Notes: generated by a model from the sequence alone, not told the origin. 64,000 nt of DNA from Edaphosphingomonas laterariae (GCF_900188165.1 NZ_FZOS01000012.1:43129-107128), one strand, 5' to 3'; positions 17,594 to 25,021 are shown, counted from the stretch's first letter. A program made the numbers and translations.

Positions 17594-18394
17594 GGTCCTA
17601 ACTCCTTCTTCGCTTGCGTCCGGGGAACCGTTCCCCGTCCGCACTTTTCTTTTACTCCCTCCCCTCCATTACTTATACATCATTGTTTTCTTGACAGATT
17701 TTCATCGTATCTGGTGAGCCTGAGCCAAGAAAACGGACGCGGCAGCGTCCCGAACAAGGAAAAGCATGGCGAAGCCATTCCAACCTGATCGGCCGAGGAG
17801 ATGCCGGTGCCTGTCTGTCATCGCATCCGGAGCCGCCTTCGCCGGGGCTCAAGGGTCAGGGGCGGTCCGGGCACACAAGGGACGTCGCGCTGCGGTCTTT
17901 AGAAGGTCTTGGAGATAAGGGGCCTGCCGACACCTTTGAAACAGGCAGTTTCGTCGGCAGGCCCCTTATCTCCTAGAGCTTCTTGACCGGAGGCAGCCCT
18001 TGTGTGCCCGGACCGCCCCTGGCACGCCGAGACCCTGCGAGGGCGGTGTAGGATGCGATGACAGACCTGCTCCGAGGGTGATTGCAGGGTGCGGCGTCCT
18101 CGCCGCGCCCTGCTGCAACGCTTCCCACGAACACAACGCCGCATGCTCGCCCCGCCAAGCCTCCACGCTCCACCCGCGCCCGCCGAAGAGCGTCCGTCCT
18201 CCGCTCCGGGCAATGCCGCCGGGCGTCTGGGATCGGGATCGTCGGAGTCATTGCCGGGGTGCGCAGCACCCGCGGAGGCGCCCGCACCCCGCTGACGAAA
18301 GGACGATGGATTGAGCGGTAGCATCCGGCGGAAACCGCGTGTGGGGATTGGGGGCTGCGGCTATAGTGCCTTGTCCTCACCCCGGCCGAGCAGG
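17594..18394. other. 800-base region without a convincing gene
   Basis: Open frames here are short or have atypical composition and cross a large inverted repeat. The right part of the DUF736 leader (about 17640-17720) is AT-rich and may hold its promoter. The main structural feature is the 31-bp inverted repeat at 17901-17983. From 18000 to 18390 the DNA is GC-rich, with no further signal I can name. Confidence 0.5.
17901..17983. repeat. Large inverted repeat, 31-bp arms with 21-base loop
   Basis: Bases 17901-17931 pair with 17953-17983. The inner 21 bp (17911-17931 with 17953-17973) are perfect, and the outer 10 bp have two mismatches. The loop is 17932-17952. Cores are GGAGATAAGG and GGCCTGCCGAC on the left arm. 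It is not in a recognisable gene and has no T-run, so it is unlikely to be an ordinary terminator. A replication or transfer site, a recombinase site, or a structured RNA are possible. Confidence 0.8.
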
Positions 18395-18961
18395 ATGAAG
18401 ATAGTGACGGAAGTAAACGACGATGATGACGGTGCTGGACGCAACGGTGAGCGATGGCCGCCGGCGCACGGTCTCCCCGGCGTGGAGCGCTACAAGCGGC
18501 CTTCGACGCTGAAATGGGGTGAAACGCTCTTCGACGATCTCGATCGCGGCGAACTCCTGCGCTTGGTGCAGGCCTATCACGCAGGGGCATTGAAGGCCCG
18601 CGACGCACTGATGCAGCATCGCGCGGCGCAACAGAAGAACCCCTACTGGGGTCCGGACGGCATCGGCGGGCGCACGCTCGCGGCGCTTGAATATCTCATC
18701 GGCCGCGCAGGCGACGGCGGCGCGAACGCCGACAGCGATGCCATCTCCCGTGCGTTCTTACGAAATGCCTATGGCTTGCTGTTCCCGGACATCGCCGGGG
18801 AGGAAGAGCAGTGGGGAATCGACGACCGGACCGGGCGGATGTTCGCACCCTTCACGCCCGGCGACAGGTCACCATTGTCGCCGGAGCAGCCTCTGAGAGC
18901 CCTTGCGTGGAGCGATCTTCTGCCCAAGAAAGCCCAGGGAGCGCGCATCGAGGAAGGCTGA
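18395..18961 (+). CDS. Hypothetical acidic protein
   Basis: A 188-residue protein from the ATG at 18395; an in-frame ATG at 18311 adds 28 residues of less protein-like sequence. The N-terminus is Asp-rich (VNDDDDGAGR). The body is helical with motifs ERYKRPSTLKWGETLFDDLD and RNAYGLLFPDIAGEE, and it ends with a Lys/Arg tail. No signal peptide, membrane segment or catalytic motif is apparent. It is the first + strand gene after the large inverted repeat. The family is not recognised. Confidence 0.6.
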   Translation: MKIVTEVNDDDDGAGRNGERWPPAHGLPGVERYKRPSTLKWGETLFDDLDRGELLRLVQAYHAGALKARDALMQHRAAQQKNPYWGPDGIGGRTLAALEYLIGRAGDGGANADSDAISRAFLRNAYGLLFPDIAGEEEQWGIDDRTGRMFAPFTPGDRSPLSPEQPLRALAWSDLLPKKAQGARIEEG

Positions 18962-18995
18962 TGCGGCTGTGGGCGTCCACCCGCGGTTGCGGCCT

Positions 18996-19241
18996 CTATG
19001 GCTGTTGGTCCTCGCCCGCCCAAAGCAGTTCGAGAAGCGTCGGCGTGCGGCGGTAGGCTTCCACGACGACGGGATGATCCGCGAGATGGGCATAGGGCTC
19101 CGCGCCTTCGACCCGCCAGACATGCCCATCGCCGGCTTCGAACAGGAAGCCGCGCTCGATTGTCCGCAGCACGCCGCGGATTCGTGATGGTGCCGGCGAC
19201 ATGGTCACAACAATGAAATGCGTGTGAAGGAAGCGGCCCAT
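18996..19241 (-). CDS. Small protein, DUF5818-like
   Basis: About 81 residues from the ATG at 19241; starts at 19202 or 19295 are also possible since none has a clear ribosome site. The C-terminal part, RGVLRTIERGFLFEAGDGHVWRVEG, is a short beta-barrel-like pattern (GxL...G...L..DDG..WRL) that I associate with DUF5818 proteins of sphingomonads. It is read towards the preceding + strand gene and divergently from the 19366 gene. No function is known. Confidence 0.5.
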   Translation of the reverse strand: MGRFLHTHFIVVTMSPAPSRIRGVLRTIERGFLFEAGDGHVWRVEGAEPYAHLADHPVVVEAYRRTPTLLELLWAGEDQQP

Positions 19242-19365
19242 GCGGGCCGAGCGGAGGACCGGGAGTATCGATGCTGGCAGGCCATGCCGCAACATTGCAG
19301 AGCGATGAAGAATTTGCAATTCTGTTCATTATATGTTCTATGTATCGGCAACAGGAAGGTGTCCC

Positions 19366-19761
19366 ATGATCGATGATTTTCTTGCCGACTACGATTTCAA
19401 CCTCCCGCTCGATGACGCGGCTGTCGATCCCGAACTGGTCTATGTCCGGCGCAAGCTGGCGCATGTCGCGCGGGGCCAAGGCCTCGATGGCGGCTATTAT
19501 GAAGCGCAGGAACTGGCCGACGCCTTCCTCGCCGCGGCACGCGAGGCGAATGCGGGCATCGAGGCGCCCGACAGCCCGGCGCGGCGGCAATTGAAGGATA
19601 TCCTCGACCGGGCGATTCCCTATCAGCGCGCACTCTTCGATGAGGTCGCCCATCTCCCGCTGCCCGATGCAGCGGCGCATCTGAGCTGGCTGACCGGGCT
19701 GATGAAGAACCGCGCCGATATGTTCCGGCCGGTGGAAGCGGCGCGTCAGGCGCTGGGCTGA
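19366..19761 (+). CDS. Hypothetical protein, all-helical
   Basis: A 131-residue protein. The ATG at 19366 follows AGGAAGGTGTCCC, a good ribosome site, and is preferred to an in-frame ATG 33 bases upstream. The region before it (19310-19345) is AT-rich and probably holds the promoter. The sequence is helical and acidic (MIDDFLADYDFNLPLDDAAV, DSPARRQLKDILDRAIPYQR), without membrane segments. The gene stands alone between divergent and unrelated neighbours. No family is recognised. Confidence 0.65.
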   Translation: MIDDFLADYDFNLPLDDAAVDPELVYVRRKLAHVARGQGLDGGYYEAQELADAFLAAAREANAGIEAPDSPARRQLKDILDRAIPYQRALFDEVAHLPLPDAAAHLSWLTGLMKNRADMFRPVEAARQALG

Positions 19762-19813
19762 ACCGCGGCTCGGGCGGGCGCCCCGCCCCGGCACTCTTTC
19801 GATGACGGCGTTG

Positions 19814-19850
19814 GAAGCCGGGTTGCTTGGCAGCGGCCCGGCTTCCTTCT
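19814..19850 (+). terminator. Possible terminator after the 19366-19761 gene
   Basis: A 9-bp perfect stem GAAGCCGGG/CCCGGCTTC (19814-19822 with 19837-19845) is followed by CTTCT, 52 bases past the stop codon. The T-run is weak. Confidence 0.4.
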
Positions 19851-20062
19851 ATAGAGGCGCCAGCCTGCCGGTGGCGGGTCAAGGCGTCGAAACCTTGCAA
19901 CAGGGCCGGCCGCACCTTTTGCGGCCGGGTGGCGGGCGTGTATGTCCAGGCCACCCGCTAAAGACGTCCGCGCATGTCTGTTGCATGTTTCGAACACCCG
20001 GTTTCAGGGGCTGGCACTCTCCGAAAGGAGCAGTGCCGCCGGCTGAACCCACGGAGGCACCT
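19851..20062 (+). promoter_or_regulatory. Structured leader before a 48-residue protein
   Basis: This non-coding stretch holds successive hairpins. One has a 9-bp stem CCGGCCGCA/TGCGGCCGG (19906-19914 with 19920-19928). Another is GGCACTCTCC-GAAA-GGAG(C)AGTGCC (20013-20037), with a GNRA tetraloop and a single bulge. The second ends 15 bases before GGAGGCACCT, the ribosome site of the downstream small gene. This layout suggests a regulatory RNA leader or attenuator. It does not match the riboswitch consensus sequences I can recall. Confidence 0.4.
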
Positions 20063-20209
20063 ATGGCGGATAGTGATCTGGAGAAGGCGATCGAGTTGAT
20101 GGAGGAGGCCCTTGCGCGCCTCGTCGATCCCGATGACGCAGTGGTCGCGATGCGGCTCTCGCATGCGCTCGATCTTGCGCGAGAGCGCCGGGAAGCGTCC
20201 CGCGGCTAA
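20063..20209 (+). CDS. 48-residue helical protein
   Basis: A very small protein beginning MADSDLEKAIELMEEALARL and ending ALDLARERREASRG. The ATG follows GGAGGCACCT at good spacing, and codon use is like that of neighbouring real genes. It should form one or two amphipathic helices. It has no membrane segment. The long structured leader upstream hints at regulated expression. The role is unknown. Confidence 0.55.
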   Translation: MADSDLEKAIELMEEALARLVDPDDAVVAMRLSHALDLARERREASRG

Positions 20210-20226
20210 CGCCCGCGACGCCGGCC

Positions 20227-20730
20227 TCAGGCGTGGCCGGCGATCTCGGTGTTGGGGTTCACGATGCGCAGGTCGACATCGTGGCCGAGGATCGCGATGA
20301 ACTCCATCATATGCGCGAGCAGCATGCGCCGGCTTGCGAAGGCCTCGATCGTGTAGGCTCCGCGCGCAAGCATGTCGGTTCCCCGACCCGCGCGGCTCGC
20401 AAGGTCGGCCGGCCAATGGCAGAGGAGGACCCACGGCCAGTCCGGCTCCGGCGGCCGATATTCGAAGAAGGTGATCGTGCCGGCCCATCGGGCGCTCGGG
20501 CGCAGATCGAGGAGATCGGGTGGCACGGGGGTTGGCCGCTCGGCCGCCAGGAAACGCTCGAACTCGGCGACCTCGTCGATCGTCTCGGCGATGACCGGGT
20601 AGTAGCGTCCGAGGAGCAGGCCGGAACCCGCGTAGCGCCGCGGGATGTCGATCACGAGCAGCGCGGGGGCTGTCGCCAATGGAAAGGCGTAGAGACGCCG
20701 GCGTGCGGCAAGGTCGTCTGACAAGCGCAT
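20227..20730 (-). CDS. Hypothetical protein
   Basis: A 167-residue protein starting MRLSDDLAARRRLYAFPLAT. It has several beta-like segments (ALLVIDIPRRYAGSGLLLGRYY, GTITFFEYRP, DWPWVLLCHWPADL) and an alpha/beta C-terminus ending in DVDLRIVNPNTEIAGHA. There is no signal peptide. Its layout and the F(F/L)EYR-type strand resemble the 29193-29651 protein, so the two may be distant relatives, although I could not align them fully. It is the last - strand gene before the split PAPS-reductase-like gene and probably belonged to the same accessory run. Confidence 0.6.
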   Translation of the reverse strand: MRLSDDLAARRRLYAFPLATAPALLVIDIPRRYAGSGLLLGRYYPVIAETIDEVAEFERFLAAERPTPVPPDLLDLRPSARWAGTITFFEYRPPEPDWPWVLLCHWPADLASRAGRGTDMLARGAYTIEAFASRRMLLAHMMEFIAILGHDVDLRIVNPNTEIAGHA

Positions 20731-20864
20731 GACAATGATCCTGATGCAGGCGCAGCCCGTCGATCAATCGAAGATGCTGCTGGATTCTGGCGGTATCTTG
20801 AGATCCGCAGCCCCTGGGCAGGGACCATCCAATCCCGCATCCTTCCCTCCAGCGCTTCGGCGGG

Positions 20865-21353
20865 TCAGGCCGCGAGCGCTACCGGCAAGTGCGAGGCGCC
20901 TCGTCCGTCGAGCGCATTGTCGGATTTGCGAAGCGTTGCGGCGCGGAGGCGGAAACGCGCCCGGTCCGACGGGCCGCGCCGAACACGAAACTGTTCGTCA
21001 ACGACGTCATTGACCCTCGCCCACTGATTCCGGGCAAAGCTGCGGCCGAGCCCGACCGTCGTGTTCGAACTCGGGAAGCGATCGGCTGTGCGGACAAGCT
21101 CGTCCCACGACGCCCCGGACTCGACGGCGTCGAACCGGCTGTGACGTCCCGTCAGGGCATTGCGTTCGAGCACAAGCGCGCGGTCGAGAAGATCGGGATG
21201 ATCGGCGGCCAGCCAGTATAGCTCCCAGATTTTCGAAGCCGGGCAGAAGCAGGCGGACTTGATAGGCACATAGTCCGCACCATATACCTGCGTGATGATG
21301 TCGATGCAGTCGTCGCGGGTACGCAAGATGCTGTCGTTTTCATCGCCGCCAGG
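20865..21353 (-). pseudogene. C-terminal fragment of a PAPS-reductase-like gene
   Basis: From the left junction of the TIR island the frame reads GGDENDSILRTRDDCIDIIT..., then VPIKSACFCPASKIWELYWL. This is the C-terminal part of phosphoadenosine-phosphosulfate-reductase-like proteins, in which a DDC helix precedes a cysteine pair. A stop codon appears at 21354-21356, exactly where the sequence changes character. The only start inside the fragment is a TTG at 21326. The N-terminal half of the same gene lies at 25250-25594, on the other side of the island. About a hundred middle codons are absent. A product, if made, would lack the nucleotide-binding P-loop. Confidence 0.75.
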
Positions 21354-21362
21354 TTACTGGCG

Positions 21363-21510
21363 TCAGTCTGTACCGCAGCGCCCGAAGCTGGACGGGTTTG
21401 TGGCGATCATCGATGGATGGCTTGAAGGGGACCGCAGTGTCCCGCGCAAGCAGCGCCATACGGCGAAGCGGGTATTTGACCGTTTGCGCACCGAGCATGG
21501 TTTCACCGGC
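21363..21510 (+). mobile_element. Remnant of an IS21-family istA transposase gene
   Basis: Within a short open frame, the stretch PKLDGFVAIIDGWLEGDRSV followed by PRKQRHTAKRVFDRLRTEHG and FTGGY matches the conserved early part of IS21-type IstA transposases (RP-KL----IID-WL--D---P-KQRHTA-R----L). The match starts just inside the left junction and ends abruptly after FTGGY, so only about 45 codons remain. No istB and no IS21 terminal repeats were found nearby. It marks a past insertion or recombination event. Confidence 0.7.
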
Positions 21511-21591
21511 GGCTACCCCAAGCACTCACCGTGCCTGCTGACACCTGACGCCCGCCTTGATATGAGTGAATGATCATCGAGGGGGGAAGCG

Positions 21592-22080
21592 GTGGCGCGT
21601 CGGGTATTCTTTAGCTTTCACTATGACCGTGACGTTCGACGGGTCGTGCAAATCCGCAATTCCTGGGTGGTTCGTCCAGGTGACGACGCGCAGCCTTTCT
21701 ATGACAAGGCAGAGTTCGAAGAGGCAAAAAGACGCGCGGGCGGCATAGAAAAATGGATCGAGGAGCAGCTCAAAGGCACGTCCGTGACTGTGGTGCTGTT
21801 CGGCGCAGAGACGTATGATCGCGAATGGGTCCGGCACGAGATCAAGAGAAGCTACGAGCTTGGGAAAGGCCTATTGGCCATCGACATCCATAGCGTAAAA
21901 GATCCGCAACTTGGAACTGATCGACAGGGAGCCAACCCTCTTAGTTATTTTACAATAAAGCAGAATGGCCGAGATATTCCGCTGTCGAACCTATACGGGA
22001 CATATGATTGGGTTCGGGATAACGGCTATGCCAACATGCCGGCTTGGATCGAAGCTGCAGCAAAAGCGGCCGGTCGCTGA
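21592..22080 (+). CDS. ThsB-like TIR protein (MTH538 TIR-like / DUF1863), copy 1
   Basis: A 162-residue protein with a GTG start behind GAGGGGGGAAGCG. The sequence MARRVFFSFHYDRDVRRVVQ, then FYDKAEFEEAK, SVTVVLFGAETYDREWVRHE and GLLAIDIHSVKD, is the TIR-like DUF1863 pattern found in ThsB of Thoeris systems. The W-x-x-x-E motif (Trp79, Glu83) that carries the catalytic glutamate in TIR enzymes is intact. Known ThsB proteins sense phage and make cyclic-ADP-ribose-type signals from NAD. It is the first gene of a + strand trio (next start 5 bases later). A paralogue lies at 24524-25021. Confidence 0.85.
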   Translation: MARRVFFSFHYDRDVRRVVQIRNSWVVRPGDDAQPFYDKAEFEEAKRRAGGIEKWIEEQLKGTSVTVVLFGAETYDREWVRHEIKRSYELGKGLLAIDIHSVKDPQLGTDRQGANPLSYFTIKQNGRDIPLSNLYGTYDWVRDNGYANMPAWIEAAAKAAGR

Positions 22081-22085
22081 CACCA

Positions 22086-22592
22086 ATGAGTATCTATGAA
22101 CTGGCCATACTTGGTGCCGCAACGCCAGAGGAGCGCGCAACACTGACAGCGACGCTCACCGATATCGTTTCCGACTTCGGATTGACGTTGGGGGACGATG
22201 TAGTTGTGCATAATGCGGAAACGCTGGGTGAGCGACACAAGCCAGCAGCATTCGCATGCGCGTATTTTGGAGGAAATGCCCAGCAAGATATCGAAGCGGC
22301 CCAAGACCTGATCCGAGCCAGTGCGCCCATCATTCCAACGATTGCCGCTGGCGCAGACTTCAATGCTCACATCCCCCCGCTTCTCCAGCCTATCAATGGG
22401 CTAACGCGGCGCGCTGACGATCCAAATATGACTGAACTCGCGTCGGCAATGCTGGAATGCGTGGGTTTACTTCGTCGACAGCGACGGGTTTGTGAGCTAT
22501 CGGCGCGTGGAATCCCGAGCAGCAGCGTTGCAACTTCACGATCTCCTTGCGTCCCGCGGATTCGACGTTTTCTTGGACACGCACGACATTAG
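22086..22592 (+). CDS. N-terminal half of a TIR protein, frameshifted
   Basis: The ATG lies 5 bases after the previous stop. The first 135 codons, MSIYELAILGAATPEERATL to GLLRRQRRV, look like a genuine N-terminal domain that precedes the TIR domain; I do not know its function. At about base 22490 the frame leaves the TIR sequence and runs through 33 unrelated codons to a stop. Skipping one base (22491, in GGGTTTGTG) joins it to the TIR frame and would give one protein of 385 residues. The gene is therefore a broken gene, a sequencing slip or, less likely, a +1 programmed frameshift. Confidence 0.65.
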   Translation: MSIYELAILGAATPEERATLTATLTDIVSDFGLTLGDDVVVHNAETLGERHKPAAFACAYFGGNAQQDIEAAQDLIRASAPIIPTIAAGADFNAHIPPLLQPINGLTRRADDPNMTELASAMLECVGLLRRQRRVCELSARGIPSSSVATSRSPCVPRIRRFLGHARH

Positions 22593-23244
22593 GCCCGGCG
22601 ATCCGTTCCAAGATGTGCTTTGGCATAGGCTCGTCGATTCTGATGTTATGGTTATGCTCGACACGCCTACCTATTTCGATAGCCGCTGGACTCGACAGGA
22701 AATCGGAAGAGCACGCGCGAAGGAGATCCAAGTCCTTCGTGTGATTTGGCCAGAGCATACGCCAAACAAGCTGACCGATCTTGCAGAGACTATATATCTT
22801 GATCCACAGGAACTCGAAGGGCCAGATGGCCCAATAGCAGCCGAAACGGCGGATACAATCGTCTTGGAGGTCGAGCGGCTACGAAGCCGCAGCATCGCAT
22901 CTCGATACATGTCGATTACCGGCAAACTTCGCGCTGACGTCGAGAAAATTGGTGCGTCAGTAGAAGGCGTCGGCGCACATCGGGCCGTCGCTGTGCGGTT
23001 GCTGGACGGCGAAAAGATCTGGGCATATCCGATCGTCGGAATCCCCACGGCTGAAATTTTGAACGATGTGGCCGATAAGGCGCGACGAGCGGAACAGCAG
23101 GAGATACCGGTACTGGTCTACGATCATATCGGCATCCGTGATGCATGGAATGCTCATCTCCGATGGCTTGGGGAGCATATTCGCGCGGTCCGCACGATTA
23201 AAGTTTCCGAAGCTGGATGGGCTCTTGCGGCATGGGAGAACTGA
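22492..23244 (+). CDS. TIR-domain protein (C-terminal part of the frameshifted gene)
   Basis: The frame opens at GTG 22492 with (V)SYRRVESRAAALQLHDLLA, the first strand and helix of a TIR domain. It is followed by FDVFLDTHDIRPGDPF (BB-loop region) and DSRWTRQEIGRAR, with Trp66 and Glu70 of the W-x-x-x-E motif. The remaining ~120 residues form a C-terminal region (RAVAVRLLDGEKIWAYPIVG, IRAVRTIKVSE) of unknown fold. Expressed alone it would lack the N-terminal domain encoded by 22086-22490. It ends 2 bases before the SLOG gene, so the two are tightly linked. TIR domains of this kind cleave NAD or make nucleotide signals. Confidence 0.75.
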   Translation: MSYRRVESRAAALQLHDLLASRGFDVFLDTHDIRPGDPFQDVLWHRLVDSDVMVMLDTPTYFDSRWTRQEIGRARAKEIQVLRVIWPEHTPNKLTDLAETIYLDPQELEGPDGPIAAETADTIVLEVERLRSRSIASRYMSITGKLRADVEKIGASVEGVGAHRAVAVRLLDGEKIWAYPIVGIPTAEILNDVADKARRAEQQEIPVLVYDHIGIRDAWNAHLRWLGEHIRAVRTIKVSEAGWALAAWEN

Positions 23245-23246
23245 CC

Positions 23247-23903
23247 ATGACTGAGGCCATTTTTCTTTCGGCAGGCGTGCCGGATCCGAAGCGAGGCCCA
23301 CAATATGCGGCGACCGCCGACAGTGTCGCGATTACAGCCGCAGTCTCTGCTTTGGTGCATGTCACGCTAGGACGCAGGCTGCTTGTTTGGGGTGGTCAAC
23401 CCGCAATAACACCGATGATCTGGGTGGTCTCGCAAGACATAGGAATAAATTACGGACACTGGGTTCGGCTCTACCAGTCTCGCCATTTCAAGGATGAGTA
23501 TCCCGAGGACAATGAGCGGTTCAACAACGTGGTTTATACGGACGAGATCGAGAAGGATCGGGATAAGAGCTTGCTGGCCATGCGTGAGCGCATGTTTTCC
23601 GAACACAAGTTCAAAGCGGCAGTTTTCATTGGGGGTATGGGCGGGATTGTACAGGAATATGAAATGTTTCGACGCCTGCAACCGGAGGCTGCAGTCATTC
23701 CAGTAGTCTCCACGGGCGGCGCGACGCTTGAAGTTGGGGCGCAGGTTGACTCTTTATCGACCGACCTGGCGGAAGACCGGGACTACGTTGCGTTATTTCA
23801 CCGCCACCTTGACGTTTCCGTCCGAGAGGAGCGCTTCGAAAGTCCAACTCTCCAACCGGATGTCGTTGAGAAGCGATTTTGGCAACCCCCTGCCACTGCT
23901 TAA
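23247..23903 (+). CDS. SLOG-superfamily protein, TIR-associated
   Basis: A 218-residue Rossmann-like protein. The ATG at 23247 has GGGAGA about 9 bases upstream. It starts MTEAIFLSAGVPDPKRGPQY. It shows a VWGGQPAITP loop (residues 47-56) and a GGMGGIVQEYEMF motif (129-141), the pattern of LOG/SLOG nucleotide-binding proteins. In Thoeris, a SLOG domain of ThsA binds the signal made by the TIR partner and activates an effector. Here no effector domain is fused. It could be a sensor, a signal-degrading enzyme, or a sponge-like regulator. The stop lies 16 bases from the end of the convergent TIR gene. Confidence 0.75.
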   Translation: MTEAIFLSAGVPDPKRGPQYAATADSVAITAAVSALVHVTLGRRLLVWGGQPAITPMIWVVSQDIGINYGHWVRLYQSRHFKDEYPEDNERFNNVVYTDEIEKDRDKSLLAMRERMFSEHKFKAAVFIGGMGGIVQEYEMFRRLQPEAAVIPVVSTGGATLEVGAQVDSLSTDLAEDRDYVALFHRHLDVSVREERFESPTLQPDVVEKRFWQPPATA

Positions 23904-23919
23904 ACGGGACGGGAACTCG

Positions 23920-24474
23920 TTATTCACCAGCCAGCCACTCACTAAGTTCGGTAGCTGTGTTCCTTTTCTCGTCGAGGACCATCCAGACGCGCTTTTGATG
24001 ACCCTGTAGATCTCCCCAGACGATGCGGCGGTATAATCCCAGATACTCCCACGACGCCCATGCCTGCTCATGCGCGCTGTCGGATGCCGGGAACAGCGCG
24101 ATCTTCGTCAACCCTTTATACCCATCCGCAACGCCCAACTCCCAGGGCACCCAACGACTGTCCTTGCTGTTCTTGCTTGCAAGAAGGACAAAGCGCTTTG
24201 TCTGGCGAATACGGCTCTTTAACAGCCCTGCCGTTTCCTCCGTCGTGTATGGGGGCATTTCCGGGTCGATTTCATCGACATAAACCTTGGCGCCGTGCCC
24301 TTCTAATACACGAATGGCTCCAACGACGAGATCATCGTCCTTGCTTGAGTGCGAAAGAAATGTAGCACCCGACAGCGCGCGAGAAGAAGCAGATTTCCTA
24401 AGGTTTACCTGCTCGTTGATGTTCAATTTGTCAGCGAAATTACGAAGCTCGGATTTGGTAATATATTCTATCAT
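23920..24474 (-). CDS. TIR-domain protein, stand-alone
   Basis: A 184-residue protein. After ~36 residues it shows ATFLSHSSKDDDLVVGAIRV, then VYVDEIDPEMPPYTTEETAG, KRFVLLASKNSKDSRWVPWE and LGVADG, a clear bacterial TIR domain. Trp108 and Glu112 make the W-x-x-x-E motif. The short N-terminal part is helical and the C-terminal part has a Trp-rich GLYRRIVWGDL stretch. It is transcribed towards the SLOG gene and follows the second ThsB-like gene by 49 bases on the same strand, probably as an operon. The enzyme should act on NAD; the partner effector is not visible. Confidence 0.85.
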   Translation of the reverse strand: MIEYITKSELRNFADKLNINEQVNLRKSASSRALSGATFLSHSSKDDDLVVGAIRVLEGHGAKVYVDEIDPEMPPYTTEETAGLLKSRIRQTKRFVLLASKNSKDSRWVPWELGVADGYKGLTKIALFPASDSAHEQAWASWEYLGLYRRIVWGDLQGHQKRVWMVLDEKRNTATELSEWLAGE

Positions 24475-24523
24475 TCTTGCCGCCCGCTCTTAATTCCGTG
24501 CAAAATCTCCGATTCTTTGCACC

Positions 24524-25021
24524 TCAGTTATTTGCCCGGATCGCAATGGCCTCTTCAATCCAAGTCTCGATCCCATTCTTAATCGAGTCATACGCGGCTT
24601 TGCTATCTGCTCCGGAAGGAGAGACGAGCTTCACTATGGAGGAAAGCTTTTTCCCTGTATTGGCGTAGCCGATTTCATCAAATGGATTGCTGCCCGCCAC
24701 GCACGAGCTCCCATCGTGACCAAGAAGTTTGTTTATCCGGATACCCACGACGCCTTTACCTGCGTCCCAGCCTTTGACGATCTCGCGGATCACCCAAGGC
24801 CGGTTCGCTGTTTCCGAACCGACGAGCACCACCACGCAACTCTTGCCGTACATGTTGTCATCGATCCATTTTTCGATGGAGGTCTTGCCCTTCCGCTTGA
24901 CCTCTTCCCATGCATTCGCAGTGCAAAGAGTCTGCCCTTCGAGGGCTCCGATGTTACGCACCTGCTGAGTGCGCCAAAAATCGTTCGCGAAGTGAAAACT
25001 GAAGAAAACGCGCCGCGCCAT
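24524..25021 (-). CDS. ThsB-like TIR protein (DUF1863), copy 2
   Basis: A 165-residue protein. The ATG at 25021 is preferred to an in-frame start 42 bases upstream, because it gives the MARRVFFSFHF start shared with copy 1 and has AGGGGG just before it. Motifs parallel copy 1: RNIGALEGQ, SCVVVLVGSETANRPWVIRE with Trp76 and Glu80, and GKGVVGIRINKLLGH. The two copies have clearly diverged, so a recent duplication is unlikely. In multi-TIR Thoeris systems, different ThsB proteins recognise different phages and share one effector; that may hold here. Confidence 0.85.
   Translation of the reverse strand: MARRVFFSFHFANDFWRTQQVRNIGALEGQTLCTANAWEEVKRKGKTSIEKWIDDNMYGKSCVVVLVGSETANRPWVIREIVKGWDAGKGVVGIRINKLLGHDGSSCVAGSNPFDEIGYANTGKKLSSIVKLVSPSGADSKAAYDSIKNGIETWIEEAIAIRANN

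Noticed and set aside
17899..18324. 141-codon frame across the large inverted repeat
   Set aside because: Composition and repeat content are unlike genes; the palindrome explains the open frame.
20013..20062. Cobalamin- or glycine-riboswitch-like motif
   Set aside because: The hairpin has a GAAA loop but lacks the conserved core sequences of those classes; only a general structured leader is supported.
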